Of a DNA stretch of 45,942 bases, positions 45,322 through 45,942 are shown one piece after another. The position numbers were made by a program, and so were the translations under genes. Every line of letters starts with the position of its first letter. Positions within the stretch are counted from its first letter, which is position 1. Source of the DNA: Elusimicrobiota bacterium (lineage in GTDB: Bacteria > Elusimicrobiota > Elusimicrobia > UBA1565); contig NVTF01000063.1 in assembly GCA_002401485.1 (NCBI GenBank), forward strand, positions 1-45,942, in the 5' to 3' direction. Under the pieces are notes generated by a model. The model searched no databases, had not been told where the DNA came from, and saw nothing but the letters and a program-made list of their open reading frames with translations.

Positions 45322-45938
45322 GTCGGATCCTGATCGAGGAATAATTGCGGGGCGGGAGGGGACCCGCTGCCATCCCCAAAGGGACTGGAGCCGCCCCCGC
45401 TCTCGGGAGGCTCCTCGTCATCTTTTTTATTGCTCTCTCGTTTCTCCTCTGGAGTCGGAGCTGCAATGTCATCAAACACGTCGGGAGGGAGATCTGGAGG
45501 CGCGGCGCTTTTAATCGAAGAGGCGGAGGTCGGATCAAAACGCTTCAGAGCGGCGGTAATACGCTCGCGGTCTTCGGGGGTGGCGTCATCAAGAAGACGC
45601 GAGGCGACTTCGGGTCCGCCGTGCAGCGCTGAGACGCGTCGTTCCAATTCAGCCTTAAGAAGAACGATGAGTTCGGGGTCGACGACGCGAAAGCGGGCGC
45701 TGGCTTCAATCGCCTGCGCCGCTTCGTCTTCCGAGAAGTAGGCCAGCATCGCTTTTCGCGTATCGGGATACAAATGCGGGAGCACGAGGGCGATGTCCTC
45801 GGAAGATTCCTTGCGCAGGATGAAGAATAATTTTGAGGCGTCGGTGCTTTTAATTTGAAAAGGCGCTCGTACGCGCGCAAGAACATCGTTCCCCAACTGC
45901 GGGGGTGATTCCTGCGGCGGCGGCGCAGCAGTGGGCAA
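45318..45938 (-). CDS. FliG middle-domain-like protein with disordered Pro/Asp/Gly tail; start may lie outside the window
   Basis: ASKLFFILRKESSEDIALVLPHLYPDTRKAMLAYFSEDEAAQAIEASARFRVVDPELIVLLKAELERRVSALHGGPEVASRLLDDATPEDRERITAALKRFDP resembles FliG-M; TTG start near the window edge. Confidence 0.6.
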   Translation of the reverse strand: MPTAAPPPQESPPQLGNDVLARVRAPFQIKSTDASKLFFILRKESSEDIALVLPHLYPDTRKAMLAYFSEDEAAQAIEASARFRVVDPELIVLLKAELERRVSALHGGPEVASRLLDDATPEDRERITAALKRFDPTSASSIKSAAPPDLPPDVFDDIAAPTPEEKRESNKKDDEEPPESGGGSSPFGDGSGSPPAPQLFLDQDPT

Positions 45939-45942
45939 AAAG

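Noticed and set aside
1-45942. rRNA, tRNA, prophage or defence-island genes
   Set aside because: No recognisable rRNA or tRNA sequence, phage structural genes, restriction or Cas motifs were seen on either strand; a tRNAscan/Infernal run would be needed to exclude small RNAs.

Overview
This is a dense bacterial chromosome segment with no rRNA, tRNA, CRISPR array or intact mobile element that I can see. The exported giant proteins with low-complexity leaders suggest an Elusimicrobiota-like lineage, but that is only inference. Most genes are recognisable housekeeping or signalling genes: a BtuF-like protein, PlsC, KamA-type radical SAM enzyme, RluA, DoxX, Lnt, SMUG1-type UDG, EttA, GDH, ALDH, Fe-ADH, DUF2723, DUF456, an aminotransferase, nitrilase-fold hydrolases, and a DUF4178/DUF350/spermidine-synthase operon. 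The most notable observations are: (1) a 1419-aa M50 protease-SecA ATPase-TPR fusion; (2) an edge-truncated BatD/BatA/BatC-like fusion of at least 1306 aa on the minus strand, absent from the supplied ORF track; (3) a divergent sigma-54 gene with a coupled histidine kinase, a three-unit 28-bp dyad array upstream, two tandem -24/-12 promoter matches nearby, and a distant NtrC-type activator with no DNA-binding domain; (4) an exported protein with a duplicated nucleotidyltransferase unit; (5) a DUF4178 domain apparently split between two overlapping ORFs by zf-TFIIB ribbons; (6) a 57-bp direct repeat bracketing a decayed secreted-protease-like gene between lnt and a SMUG1-type glycosylase; (7) a shared export leader on several of the giant proteins. 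All calls come from reading the sequence; no searches were run.
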